The notes beneath the pieces are model-generated. The model saw nothing but the letters and a program-made list of their open reading frames with translations, was not told the origin of the DNA and searched no databases. Positions 11,601-22,460 of a stretch of DNA of 64,000 nt are shown piece after piece. Source of the DNA: Chromobotia macracanthus (lineage: Eukaryota; Chordata; Actinopteri; Cypriniformes; Botiidae). Location of the stretch: contig JAZGTH010000099.1 in the NCBI GenBank assembly GCA_036877525.1, forward strand, positions 1,078,501 through 1,142,500, in the 5' to 3' direction. How positions within the stretch are numbered: the stretch's first letter is position 1; every line of letters starts with the position of its first letter. A program made the translations under genes and the position numbers.

Positions 11601-13379
11601 CAGTTGGCTCAATACCAGACAGGAAACCAATGTTAAACTGTTTAAAAGGCAACACGACTTCTAATATGATCTCTTTCACTGTCTGACTCTTTTCGATCTC
11701 TCTATCTCTCACTGTCAGTTAGTGAGGATGGTTTGAGCTGATAACACTATGGGTCACTTGCAGTGTTATAGCCATCATCGATCTTGGCTCTGTGTCTCGC
11801 CAGCCACTGCTGGTGTGTGTGGGGTCGGTGTTCTGTCTGGAAATTGTGCGAATGTGGTGTGCGTACAGAGCTGTGTTTTGTCCAAGCAGGCAAGAGAAAT
11901 AATCAACAGCACAGAAGAAACAAAACGTATAAAATATTAGAAAAAGAGGGAGGCTGCATCTTATTTCAGAAGTCCACCACCTCAACAACAGCACATTCCT
12001 GAAGAGGTCAGATGAGGCTGGCTGGCAAAAGACAAAAACTTAATGCAGCACTTATGAGAACATCATAAATGTGTGTGTGTGAATTTGAAAACAACATTAC
12101 TCCTACCCCAATCTCCCACCCTGATGCCCAAAGTGCATTCATCTGTACCGTTATGGACTCAGTGAACCCTCCCAGAAGCCCAGTGGATTGTGTGCAAGTC
12201 TGTGTGTGAATGCATGTGTTAAACAACAGTGACACTCAAACTCTGAGTGGCATGTTATGCGACTAGACTCTCCCAAGCCTGTAGCTACATGTCTGTCTAC
12301 TTCCATCTGGTCAGCTGACAATCTAAAAATACTCCCCCCAGTACAGCATGTCCAGGCCAGTATCCCGCCTGCAAAGCTGGGCCATGCAGAGCAGAGGACC
12401 ACCAAACACTGACCCCGAGTGCTTGTTTTAATGAACGCTTTGCTTGTGTGTTTCAGGGATTTTATTTGCTATTTGTAACTGCTGAGTGGGTGAATATTTG
12501 ATGGAAACCTTTATGTCTCTGAACCGCTTTATCCTAAATGAATTTCTGTTTAAGGAACCTAATAAAATAGCAGTTCAATGTCAACAAATATAACAGCCAA
12601 AATCACCTGGCACATGGACATCAGATTGGATTGTGTTGAGGAAGCCTTGTACTGTTCAATAGTTGAGTTGTTTCTACCAGACACTCATCAGACACAGGTT
12701 TGAGCTGTATGGATGTGAAGCTCAGACTCAACAGTCTACCTGCCTGATATTCAAATAATAAATAAGCTAACAGCTATAACCTTTCATTGCACAAAACTCC
12801 CAAAAACAGAGACCTATTACGCATAGAAACAGGAACATTGCTCACAGCAGGCAATTTGAAGTCTGACAGTAATTGTCTGGAAATGTATTGTTGAAGGTGG
12901 TGAATTTGTTACATAAGCTGTGCTCTGGGGGCTGTACCAGTATTGTTTTAAAGGGGACGAATTTAAAAAACTTTTTACAGAAGGTTTTACTGCACTCTCA
13001 GTTATTAACAGACTGGAAACATGCTAAAGCACATTTCAGCACTTCAAAACTCTTAATTTATCCTCTTTAAAGCACCGCCGCTAAATATGAAAAACGTAGA
13101 TAACCTCTAGATAAACTCAGCACTTGATTTCACAAATGACCTCGACTTGTTGAACGACTAATTCCATCCCCACTTCTCATTGTTACACATCAGACAGTGT
13201 TTTGATTGATTATAACCTCAGATCACAGGAACATGCACCTATTAATCAGCTTTGACTAACCCACTTACATAAAAGAACTCACCACTGTTATGAAGTTAAC
13301 ACATATTTTTAGCCTTCACGTTTAATTTAATACACACTGAACTGTTTTTTTATTTAGGCATTGTGGGTGACATAATCAA
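8663..13379. other. Non-coding DNA, no gene recognised
   Basis: About 4.7 kb without a supported exon, RNA gene or repeat longer than short CA/GT tracts (about 10627-10640, 11434-11445, 12067-12080). Some stretches, such as 10365-10510 (CCGCAGAGGACACGAGCC) and 12110-12410, are GC-richer and may be conserved non-coding DNA. Several 60-98 codon open frames occur on both strands, and none has coding-like codon use or a recognisable domain. Confidence 0.5.
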
Positions 13380-13570
13380 AATGCCATTATCGAAGTTTCC
13401 GCTAACAACATTTGCACATTTAATAAGCAGATTATTTTAATGAGAAACCCTCATGCCAAACCAATTAGTAATGAATTATAATCTTATGATAAACGATCCT
13501 GTGTTGACAGCCGGGGGAACTGTGCTATCACACCTTAATTATTCATTTAATAATGAAGTTCAGAGGTGTT
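13380..13570. promoter_or_regulatory. Candidate enhancer: homeodomain-site cluster
   Basis: The cluster contains CCAATTAG at 13461-13468, followed at once by TAATGAATTATAAT; a TGACAG site (TALE-type, MEIS/TGIF-like) at 13505-13510; and an ATTA-rich block TTAATTATTCATTTAATAA starting at 13535. A GC-rich segment AGCCGGGGGAACTG sits between them. There is no open frame of note. The combination of TALE and homeodomain cores in a compact block is a common enhancer layout. Function and conservation are inferred. Confidence 0.35.
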
Positions 13571-14472
13571 TAGAGCGGAGGACTGGATGAGCAGAGAGAA
13601 CGGGCCAGTGGTGGCAGACCTCTCTCAGTGCTCACCTGTATTGTCTGCAGTGCTGTGGGCCGCAGGTTCATGCACTGACATGTTTACCGTTGCTGCATAC
13701 CACGTTTTGGCACAAACCTTTTTTTGCATTTTTTGTGTGTGAACAGCTGCATCATTCATTTTGAGTTTGATGCACTAATGGATAAATGAAAGTAGAATTT
13801 TTGTAACAATATTGTTGTTGTTTCTACTCCAAGTTGCTGACCAGATATAATACAGATGTAACCTTTTTTTTACTTTAAGCGAATTAAACTCAAAATGTGA
13901 TCTCTGATTGTCTGTATGTACAGTTAGCAACAGGCTTTCCCCACAAAGAAATGTGAATGGCGTATTTTAAACCAATATAGTTAAGTCAAAGTCAACAAAG
14001 CAAAATAAGCGGATAAAGGTGCCACGAAGTACAAAAAAGATGGTGCCAGGAGAACTTTTGTCAACATGTTATCTTCTGGAAACATAGCCAGTTTTCTTAA
14101 ATAGCTAAATTAATGACACATGATATGGTCTGTTTTACTTAAGGCTACTTATAATGAGTCTATTTTTGCAATACCCACTTACAGTATTCATTTTCTCATT
14201 TTCCACAATGACTCATTGAGCAACAAAGTTACAGTGAGATTAAACAATCCTTTACGATATGTGCTCAAAGCGTGGCTTGCTGGTACACCAGCTAGAAACT
14301 CACCCCCATTAAAACTAAAGACTATAAATAAAACCAGCGGGCCCCAGAACTGTCAGTGGCTGAAAGGGCAGCACATCCAACAAAAACTACCACACACATT
14401 ATTGATCCTGTGTTGATCACACCAAGGTAAAGGCAATAAAAGGGAAAACAATGCCAGCTAATGGTGCGTTGG
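13571..14472. other. Non-coding DNA, nothing recognised
   Basis: No exon, repeat family or CpG cluster seen. One 98-codon plus-strand frame at 14120-14416 has no coding-like codon bias. Confidence 0.5.
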
Positions 14473-14535
14473 GTCAAGTGATTACTTACTAGTCAAGTGA
14501 TTACTTACTAGTCAAGTGATTACTTACTAGTCAAA
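14473..14535. repeat. Small tandem repeat, 19-bp unit x 3.3
   Basis: GTCAAGTGATTACTTACTA is repeated perfectly at 14473, 14492 and 14511, with a partial fourth copy (GTCAA). The copies are identical, which points to a recent local duplication. Each unit carries TGATTACT. Confidence 0.9.
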
Positions 14536-16859
14536 AGAGCTCACCCCCTGGTCTGGGTCTAGATATGGCTCGGGTGCCTCCATTATTGTCAATGTGATTT
14601 TTTTTACCTGTTGTTCATCTGCCAGGTGAAAGTCAGATGTCCAATTACTTAGAAATGTGGGCAGGTCAAGAAAACCGGAAAGTGAAATATTAAGTAGTAA
14701 CACACATCTCTCAACAAGCCACACTATCTGAGATATCATTCATGTTTGTTAAGTTTAGCAGTTAAGGGGAGGAGTTTTGCTAAAACTCAAATAGCAACAG
14801 TAAAAATATTGCTTGCTTTATCAAAACCCCTAAACACACCAACAGAAACAACAGCCTCCAGTTTTTTTATTCTGTGTAATAATTCAAGTCCACCGTGTGA
14901 GCTTTTTGTGTGTTCACACATGCTTGCAGTGCTGGCATTTTTCTGACTGACTGTAATCCTCTGCTAAGCATCCGTCTGGCTGTGCTGTCTCTCTCACTCT
15001 CTCTTCCTGTTCCTCTCACAGCAGAAGGGGGATCATCCAACATTATGAGGTCACAGCTCGAAAGATTTCCCTGCAGAAGGATGCAATACTGATTCTACAA
15101 TTGTGAAAGACTGGAACACATCTACTTACTGTAAGCTTGCTCTCTCTGTGCTGGCTGCTCCATACAGAGCTGCAATGAGAACTCTTAACATGAACATGAA
15201 TGTTGACCTTTCAGTGGGACACAGGAAGCAGTGCTTGGCCCATGTAATCTGTCACATCCATTAACATCTACATTGACTACAACAGCAGAGCACCTGAACA
15301 CACTGATGACTGCTGCCTGCAACACCAAACACTAAAGCTGCAACAGAATAAAGTACAGATGCAAACGAACACAAATGAAATGGGAAACGTTAAAACTCTC
15401 ACCTCATGACCGTCTGGTGTGGTGTAGTGCTTGACGAGTACAGTTTTCTTTCTTGCGTTTACATGTTTCTTATTAGTGGGTAACTGAAAGGTTTCAGGTT
15501 CGATTGCCACAGGAACTGAATGAGGAATAGAGATCACACAGTGCGTCTAAAGTTAGACAAGGTTAATAGAAGTTTTTAGAGAAGCACTCCTAACCAGCTG
15601 ACCTCAATCACTGGAATCTCAGTAACGTATGTTTGCAACTCTAAAGCCAGATATGTAAAGAACATACAAATGACTGAAGGACATACAGACAAAACAGCAA
15701 GGGGAAGCTACTGGAAGAATAAAGGATAGAGGATTTATTCTTTTGTTTTATTCTGCTGTATTGGCCATCTTGGGACAAGATTACCTGAAACCTGCTGGTA
15801 ACCTTCAATATTACAATGGAAAATTAATCCAGCTCTTGGATTAACAGCTAAGGGTGAAATCTTATTGTCCCTTTGTAATTTGCTGTCTTTAAGCCTCAGC
15901 ATGTGCTGTTTTGTAGACATGTGGGATCGGAATTAGTGGCTCTATTTAGTAAAATCAACAAAACAAATGGAAAACCATAAAACAACTATGCTCGCACAGC
16001 TGTAGTTGGTCATTGTTCACCCCCTGCACCTAAACCAATATTAAAACCTGTAACGGTAAAAAACAAAGTAAATAAATATTGATTAAATATTGAATATTAT
16101 TAGTTTATATACTAATATTTAGCATGATCTAAGATCTGATCTAAGAGACAACCACTGTTCCTAGATCAGTTCTCTTTTACTCAAAAGTTACCTTGCTGTG
16201 AGTGATGTCAAAAGCTAGAATACCGGTAAAGGCACTGCAACAAGGGTAACAAGATTGTTCAAAGACTCTGTGTGTTGCCATGTCGATATAACCATAAGCG
16301 GCTGACTATGGGAGCTCTGGTAGCTGTTGCTAGGCGTCTGGGAACTTTCACAGTACAGACTGTCTCAGTATGCCTCCGGTACAAGAACATTATGATCTCA
16401 CCATAGCAAGATGAAAGTACAGTAGAACGGCAGATGAAAATCTGCGCTGTGAAGGTGGGATTAATGCTAAATTAAGAACAGCCAGTATTCTGAGAAAAAT
16501 ACATAGAAACAGGCTGCATAATAAGAGACTTAAAATAAAACAATGTGCTGTCAATGTAGTGAATGAATTTGTTTGTTTTTTTTAGTTTTGTAACCTTATG
16601 GTCAATATTGCTGATAATGAGATGAAGTCCAAGGAAATGATGCTGTTTTTGACACAGCAGGTTTGAAAGAATATCGTGTGGGTTGCTGAGGAAGTAATGT
16701 CTCATGTATCCCAGCCTTTGCCAGAGACACATCCAGGCATGCTTATATACTGCCACCAAACCGTTAATACTTCTGTCTCATTACAGAGAATCCATATGCC
16801 AGTGGTATAATGGGAGCATTCCACAACACTGTCTTGACCCTTAAACACACACACGCAAC
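14536..16859. other. Non-coding DNA, no gene recognised
   Basis: No exon or named repeat. A B-box-like GGTTCGATTGCC at 15497-15508 is noted among the rejected items. The stretch 15735-15920 is evenly composed and may be conserved non-coding DNA. TA-rich low complexity lies at 16075-16110. Confidence 0.5.
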
Positions 16860-17130
16860 GTCCCCATTAAAGGTGCGACTGCTTATTGACAGCAGGGTGC
16901 AATCAGGCCTCACAGAGATCTGTCTGTAGCCGGGCGCCCATTACCGCTCCAACGCAGCTCTCCCGTTGAGCAGTCAGCAAGGTACAAGCTGCAATTGCAT
17001 TAGGGCCGGTGAAACCAATCAGTCTGGCCGCCTCATGCTCACTCTTCCAGGCACTGGCACAGTAATTGCCGGCCAGCCAATTGGAGTCTATTAGAGAGTT
17101 TGGACTCTTAATTGCTTGGTGGAGGAAGCT
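16860..17130. promoter_or_regulatory. Strong candidate conserved non-coding element
   Basis: A GC-balanced block stands out from AT-rich flanks and is packed with homeodomain and CCAAT words: CAATTG (16992-16997) followed by CATTAGGG, CCAAT (17015-17019), TAATTG (17063-17068), palindrome CCAATTGG (17077-17084) and TTAATTG (17108-17114). CpGs persist (CCGGGCGCCC, GGGCCGG, TTGCCGGCC). The long plus-strand frame across 17066-17431 lacks coding features. This is the texture of deeply conserved vertebrate enhancers. Which gene it would serve cannot be told. Confidence 0.42.
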
Positions 17131-18424
17131 GGATCAATGGCTCATTCTTTCTGTGTGTGTATCCACACACACTTGCATGACACGAAACAGGTCATGCACT
17201 GGAGCAGATAGCTTTGAAGAGCGTGTACTTGTTAATGCTCCTCAGACTTTCCTCCTTTACACTTCCTGTGTCCCGTTTCTCCCGCTCAATCCTTTGTTCC
17301 TCCTCAACCTTCTCTCCTGGCCTCGACTCAGCCAACAATCAGCTCCAGGGCTGTTGAATTGTTGCACTGAGCTGGAGAGATTCGGCATGGCCACAGGAGA
17401 ATCAATAAGGACAAAATCAATAGCACTTTAAGACTATATTTTTCAGACAGCCGCTGGTTGCCTTGGCCAAATCCTGATCTTTTGTTTTTTGGATGAGAAC
17501 ATCCTCATTAGGACACTGTTACCTCTTCGCTCATTAAAAATCTGAATTGGGTAGGAGAAAATGAGCTCTTATTAAATCTCCTGATCCACAAGTTCAGCTG
17601 AGCTAGTAGGAGGTTCAGTGAATTCAGATGACTAATTTGAATTTTAAATTTCATGCATTTAAACTTTCAGAGGCTGGTTAATAAAAAAAAAACAGCACTC
17701 TTATTTGCATGGGACATTTCTTGTGATGTACTGATGACATCTAGTGGTTGGAATGTAATAATACATTGGGCAGAGAGCTGTTAAAGCCATGCCCTCAGAA
17801 TGCCCAAAATATTAATGTGTATGTTTATCATATGAAACAAACCATCAGATCATCTACAACAGGGCTGCTTCCCTACTTTTCACATCTTCCTTTTGCTTTA
17901 TTTAAAGTGACATATAAGAATAAACAAACAATTATCATAAATATGGTAAAATGTATAGCAGTGCAACAGCAACACGTTTCAAAAATAGACCAGAACAGTA
18001 CAAAACAAGAGCAGTAGTGGAATTGAAGAACAGTAGAGGAAGGGATTTTGTTTCAGTAAATGGTAATATAGAAAGTGTCTTCATTAATGGTTATGAATAC
18101 AAGAGCTCAAATGTGATTGTGCCATTCTTTAAAAGTTACGTAGTCCAGGCAGGTGTTGCTGACAGGACAGCAAATGCAAATGTTGTGTTGGCTGGTGCTG
18201 CTCATTGATTGTGAACGAGTGAGAACAGATTTCTGGAGAGTTTTGAGGTAGAACCTTGCCAATCCAGAGGCAGTTCTGGATGCCATTGTTAGAACCCTGA
18301 ATTTGATGCAGGTGACTACAAACAGCTTCAGGAGAAAGACCAAGAGGGGTGTGATTTGGGCACTCTTAGGCTGGTTGATGAGAAAATTCAACCACAACCT
18401 GTTGGAGGCTTAATTGCGCTAGCT
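17131..18424. other. Non-coding DNA, nothing recognised
   Basis: No exon-like segment with splice signals and coding codon use. Open frames of 85-96 codons near 17750-18400 overlap on both strands and look fortuitous. Confidence 0.5.
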
Positions 18425-18589
18425 CAGGGGCATCCAGTCCTGCTTCTGGAGGACACCGTTCTGCAGAGTTTAAGTCCAACACTAATAAAACACACCTGAT
18501 CCTGAAACTTTGATTAGCTGGTAAGGTGTTTGATTCATGTTGGAGCTAAACTCTGCATGGTCCTCCAGAAACAGGCTTGGACACCTCTG
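18425..18589. mobile_element. Palindromic hAT-like MITE, about 165 bp
   Basis: Left end CAGGGGCATCCAGTCCTGCT and right end CAGGCTTGGACACCTCTG are inverted repeats. The arms continue as TCTGGAGGACACC / GGTCCTCCAGA and CTGCAGAGTTTA / TAAACTCTGCA, giving terminal repeats of about 45 bp. The centre carries AATAAAACACACCTGAT and GTTGGAGCTAAAC, diagnostic of an abundant fish MITE whose consensus starts CAGGGGTGTCC. The flanking 8-mers CGCTAGCT and TGCTGGAA are only a decayed match to an 8-bp target duplication. It is non-coding. The same family recurs at 32191-32369. Confidence 0.8.
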
Positions 18590-19037
18590 TGCTGGAAGGC
18601 CTGCCAGCAAAGTGTAGTAATTCAAATGACAAAAGCATGGAACAGAATGTTCAGAAGTCACTCCGCTGTATGGAGGACATCCTTCATTTGACCTGTTGTC
18701 TCACAATTCATGTTCTGTTTTGTGTGAAGGCACTGATTGAATGGTCGGTCCCCAAAATGACACACACAGTTCTTTCATGCAGTGATTTCCATTACCATTA
18801 TTACTAAATCTAAGGCAACGATTACTTTTCTTACCAGTGGATTAATGTTGTTTATGAGGCCCAGAACCTTTAACATTTTACTGCTAAACTAAGTGCAGTT
18901 ATGTAGCCTTCATTAATTCATTAATAACTCCCCTCTGAACTTTCTCACCATTAAGTGAGCAGAAAATAAGAACATCAACAAATTCGTAAATATGAACATC
19001 TGACTCATCTTTCAAAGTCTAGGTCATCAACATCAGA
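18590..19037. other. Non-coding DNA, nothing recognised
   Basis: AT-rich sequence with no supported feature. Confidence 0.5.
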
Positions 19038-19075
19038 TAATATAATTCTAGCTGGTAAAAGCTAGAATTATATTA
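19038..19075. repeat. Perfect 16-bp inverted repeat (hairpin)
   Basis: TAATATAATTCTAGCT (19038-19053) is exactly complementary to AGCTAGAATTATATTA (19060-19075), across the 6-nt loop GGTAAA. There is no mismatch in 16 bp. It is too perfect for a typical animal microRNA stem and has no longer paired flank. It may be a foldback from replication slippage or a tiny MITE. Confidence 0.9.
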
Positions 19076-20380
19076 GAGATTGCCATGGCTTTTTATTTCC
19101 TGCAAAGCCTTCACCCCTTGCAATAAGACTCTTTCTCCATTGACATCCATTCAAAAGCAGTTATGTATTCTGCAAATATTTCATTATATTATAATACACA
19201 TTTCCCACTGATCAAAAGCATATATGAGCATTTTCCCAGCAGGCTGTCCGAGATGTCACAGCTGAGAACAGTCACCAGTGAAAGGTCTGACTGTGCAAAC
19301 TCTCGTGCTGCCATCGGCCAGGTCAACATGCCATTTTCCTGCAGCAAAGTGATTAGTCACATGGCATTTGTGAACTATGGTGAGTGAAAATGAAGGAAAT
19401 GTTTATGACAGGTATGGCATATATGCCAACAGAACTGCAGCTGCAAAGGTAACACAGTTACACACAAGTGCTGATGTCTGATGACAGATATAATGAACAC
19501 TTTATACAGACACACTCACATAACAATATAGCGGATTTCCACACAGAGTAAATGATTAAACTCCAGGTGCAGGGACAAAATTAATATTTCATTATTTAAA
19601 GGGGTACGGCTGTCAAAATAATGCAATGAAGAAGTGAAACAGTGACTGTAAGTTAGTTATCTAAAAGAGAAACCGACACTTGCAACTTCAAAAAAGCTTC
19701 AGACTGACATGCATTGAAACAGCAAACCTGTGACACCATCTCTGTACATTTCATGAGCGATTTCTCTGTGCATCAGTTTGGTGTAAGGTGACAGTATTGT
19801 TGAATATCAATGAAAACATTAAAGGGTTTACCATAAGAAGTGTCATCTTTGACATTATATCCTCCAGAAAATCTATACAAATGCTTGCAGCCCTTTTCAA
19901 TGTCTACCTGCATGACACAGTTTAAAAAGAAAACTACTTCTGATTATTTTAAAGCATTTTGCAGATTGTAGGAACACAAGTGCGCTTACACTGACACCTA
20001 GCGGAATCAACACTGCATTACAATACAGTTTTCATGAAAAGGTCTTGCAAACTTACTGAATATTGTGGGATGTGTTTGTGTTGTAATTTCATCTTATTTA
20101 AACATGTTGTCAAAGTACAATAATCCTGCTGGCTGACACAGACTTACTCAAAATTGTGACTGTGTTTTCAATCCAATTCAATGCATTGTTTTTGTGGAAG
20201 ATTGGTTCATATAAAGTCACAGCTGTGTGTAGTGGTATGAAGTAAACTTCTGGTGCTGTCAGACTGTTATAACATTTCATACATGATCAGTGTGTGCGAT
20301 GTTTCTTCTGTATACATTTTACATTTTCTGCTAAAATAAAGCATGTGAGACCGAGAGAGAAAAATGAAACCCTGAGAACT
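19076..20380. other. Non-coding DNA with one shared motif
   Basis: No gene recognised. The segment 19341-19369 carries a 29-bp motif with the core GTGATTAGTCACATGGCATT, which recurs with 26 of 29 identities at 26236-26264 (see that entry). The rest is AT-rich DNA without repeats. Confidence 0.5.
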
Positions 20381-20384
20381 GAGC

Positions 20385-20605
20385 CGAACCACCGCGCGTG
20401 ACGTCACCGCTACGCCAAGGCCTGCGACATTTAACAACTTACCGTGTGACATCAAGTTCATCAAAAAGTTAAAAATATATCATTTAAAACAGCAACAACC
20501 ATAAATATCAAAGCTGAACAAGATCCCCTTAAACGAAACACTCAGAGGAGACGGATCCGGATGAACGCTGACGTCATCAGGACACGCGGGGTGGCGCAGC
20601 GGCTC
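20385..20605. promoter_or_regulatory. CpG-rich patch with two perfect CREs
   Basis: Two full palindromic cAMP-response elements TGACGTCA lie at 20399-20406 and 20569-20576. Their surroundings are CpG-rich (ACCGCGCG before the first, GGACACGCGGGGTGGCGCAG after the second), while flanking DNA is AT-rich. CREB/ATF-family factors bind this octamer, and full sites near CpG-rich DNA are typical of promoters. On the minus strand a donor-like CACG|GTAAGT falls at about 20439-20448 after ATGs. No coding sequence is recognised and no TATA box is obvious. The patch directly precedes the 13-bp array. Promoter identity is an inference. Confidence 0.4.
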
Positions 20606-20626
20606 ATGAAACTTTATAACCCACAT

Positions 20627-21560
20627 TATATTTATTTCATATATTTACTTCATATATGTATTTCATATATGTATTTCATATATTTATTTCATATATTTAT
20701 TTCATATATTTCATATATGTATTTTATATATGTATTTCATATATTTATTTCATATATTTATTTTATATATGTATTTCATATATGTATTCCATATATTTAT
20801 TTCATATATTTCATATATGTATTTTATATATGTATTTCATATATTTATTTCATATATTTATTTTATATATGTATTTCATATATGTATTCCATATATTTAT
20901 TTTATATATGTATTTTATATATGTATTTCATATATGTATTTCATATATTTCATATATTTATTTTATATATGTATTTTATATATGTATTTCATATATGTAT
21001 TTCATATATGTATTTCATATATTTATTTTATATATGTATTTCATATATGTATTTCATATATTTATTTCATATATTTATTTCATATATGTATTTTATATAT
21101 TTATTTTATATATGTATTTCATATATTTACTTCATATATTTATTTCATATATGTATTTCATATATGTATTTCATATATGTATTTCATATATGTATTTCAT
21201 ATATTTATTTTATATATGTATTTCATATATGTATTTCATATATTTATTTCATATATGTATTTCATATATTTATTTCATATATGTATTTCATATATGTATT
21301 CCATATATTTATTTTATATATGTATTTCATATATATTCCATATATTTATTTTATATATGTATTTCATATATGTATTCCATATATTTATTTTATATATGTA
21401 TTTATATATGTATTTTATATATTTATTTCATATATGTATTTCATATATGTATTTCATATATTTATTTCATATATTTCATATATTTATTTCATATATGTAT
21501 TTCATATATGTATTTCATATATTTCATATATTTATGTTTATATATGTATTTCATATGCAT
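20627..21560. repeat. 13-bp minisatellite, about 70 copies
   Basis: The unit is TATTTCATATATG, with variants TATTTCATATATT, TATTTTATATATG/T and TATTCCATATATT. A few units are shortened (CATATATTTCATAT, GTATTTATATATG). Almost pure A/T with an occasional C or G. Because 13 is not a multiple of 3 and the unit has no stop in any plus frame, all three plus frames stay open for 280-360 codons, giving repeated Tyr/Phe/Ile/His/Met proteins. These are artefacts of the repeat: there is no splice, start or codon signature. The array begins about 20 bp after the CpG-rich CRE patch. Confidence 0.95.
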
Positions 21561-22144
21561 TTCCCATAAAAACGGTGTATTTGATAAATCCGTCACTGGC
21601 TTCATTTACGGTTTCATCGATTTCTTTAATAAAGTGCGACTTTAATGTCTAAAAGCGACATGAGTCCATTTCACTAAAAGAAAACAGCGCAGTGATGCAT
21701 TTACTGACAAAAGTTCAGTGTGTTGGTTTTAAGAAAGGAAAAATAATATTGTTAAGGATCAAGTCTGAATGCAAAACAAATGTTGGATCCCAGAGCTGTA
21801 CTGTATTTCTTATATTACTACATTACTAATATAGTACTACATTAGTTATATATTACCAATAACTAAACTTTGAGTTATTTCTGTGTGAAGTATTTACAAC
21901 TGTGTATAATTACATTATAATTATATAATTATAATAATTTTGAGAGATTTTTTATCTAAAAACCGCTGGATGGCAGTGTTGCTTAAGTCAATGAGAGCTT
22001 GAACAGAACTTATCATTTCTATAAGAAATAATGAAGGTTTGATCTTATAGGAAAGGCCACTGAAAGGTCAGACTTTCTACAGTCACAAACTCATGTGTCT
22101 GTTGTGATCAAATAATGATGTTGATTTTGTATTTAAAGCTATCA
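21561..22144. other. Non-coding DNA, nothing recognised
   Basis: AT-rich with TA-rich low complexity at about 21810-21945. Confidence 0.5.
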
Positions 22145-22460
22145 CCCAACTAACAGTTTTAGGTTGTAGGAACATTTCCCTAACGTTTCCATCAAGTAAC
22201 AAAAGTGTTTAAAATGTTTTTGAATGTCTAGGAGTTTTCAAAACATCTAGTTTTACAGACGTTGTATTAATGTTATTTCTTGGTTATAAGAACTTTATTC
22301 AAACATGTTCATGTTCTGTAATTAAAACAAACGTTCCACTAACTATTTAAGAATACTGTTTTGATATACAATAATATGAACATTAAAAAAGTTGTACTAA
22401 TGTTACTGCAAGAACATTTCTTGATTACCTTAAGAGAACTTTTAGTTCTCTGTTAGCTGG
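22145..22460. mobile_element. MITE-like element with CCCARCTAACAG termini
   Basis: The left end CCCAACTAACAGTTTTAGG and right end GAACTTTTAGTTCTCTGTTAGCTGG pair as imperfect terminal inverted repeats (CCAACTAACAG versus CCAGCTAACAG). The interior repeats the words TAGGAACATTTCCC, AACGTTTCC, ACAAACGTTCC and AAGAACATTTC, as in fish repeats built from AACGTTC modules. Size is about 316 bp with no coding capacity. Superfamily is not assigned, and I saw no clear target duplication. Confidence 0.6.

Noticed and set aside
15415..15525. tRNA-like SINE head: GTGTAGTGC near 15422 and B-box-like GGTTCGATTGCC at 15497-15508
   Set aside because: The boxes are about 77 nt apart, too far for a normal tRNA head, and no SINE core or tail follows. 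A decayed fragment is possible.
20586..20605. tRNA A-box-like GGTGGCGCAGCGG suggesting a SINE head
   Set aside because: No B box follows; the 13-bp array starts about 30 bp later. Too little to call.
20561..21652. Three overlapping plus-strand frames of 279-363 codons
   Set aside because: Generated by the stop-free 13-bp repeat in all frames; Tyr/Phe/Ile periodicity only.
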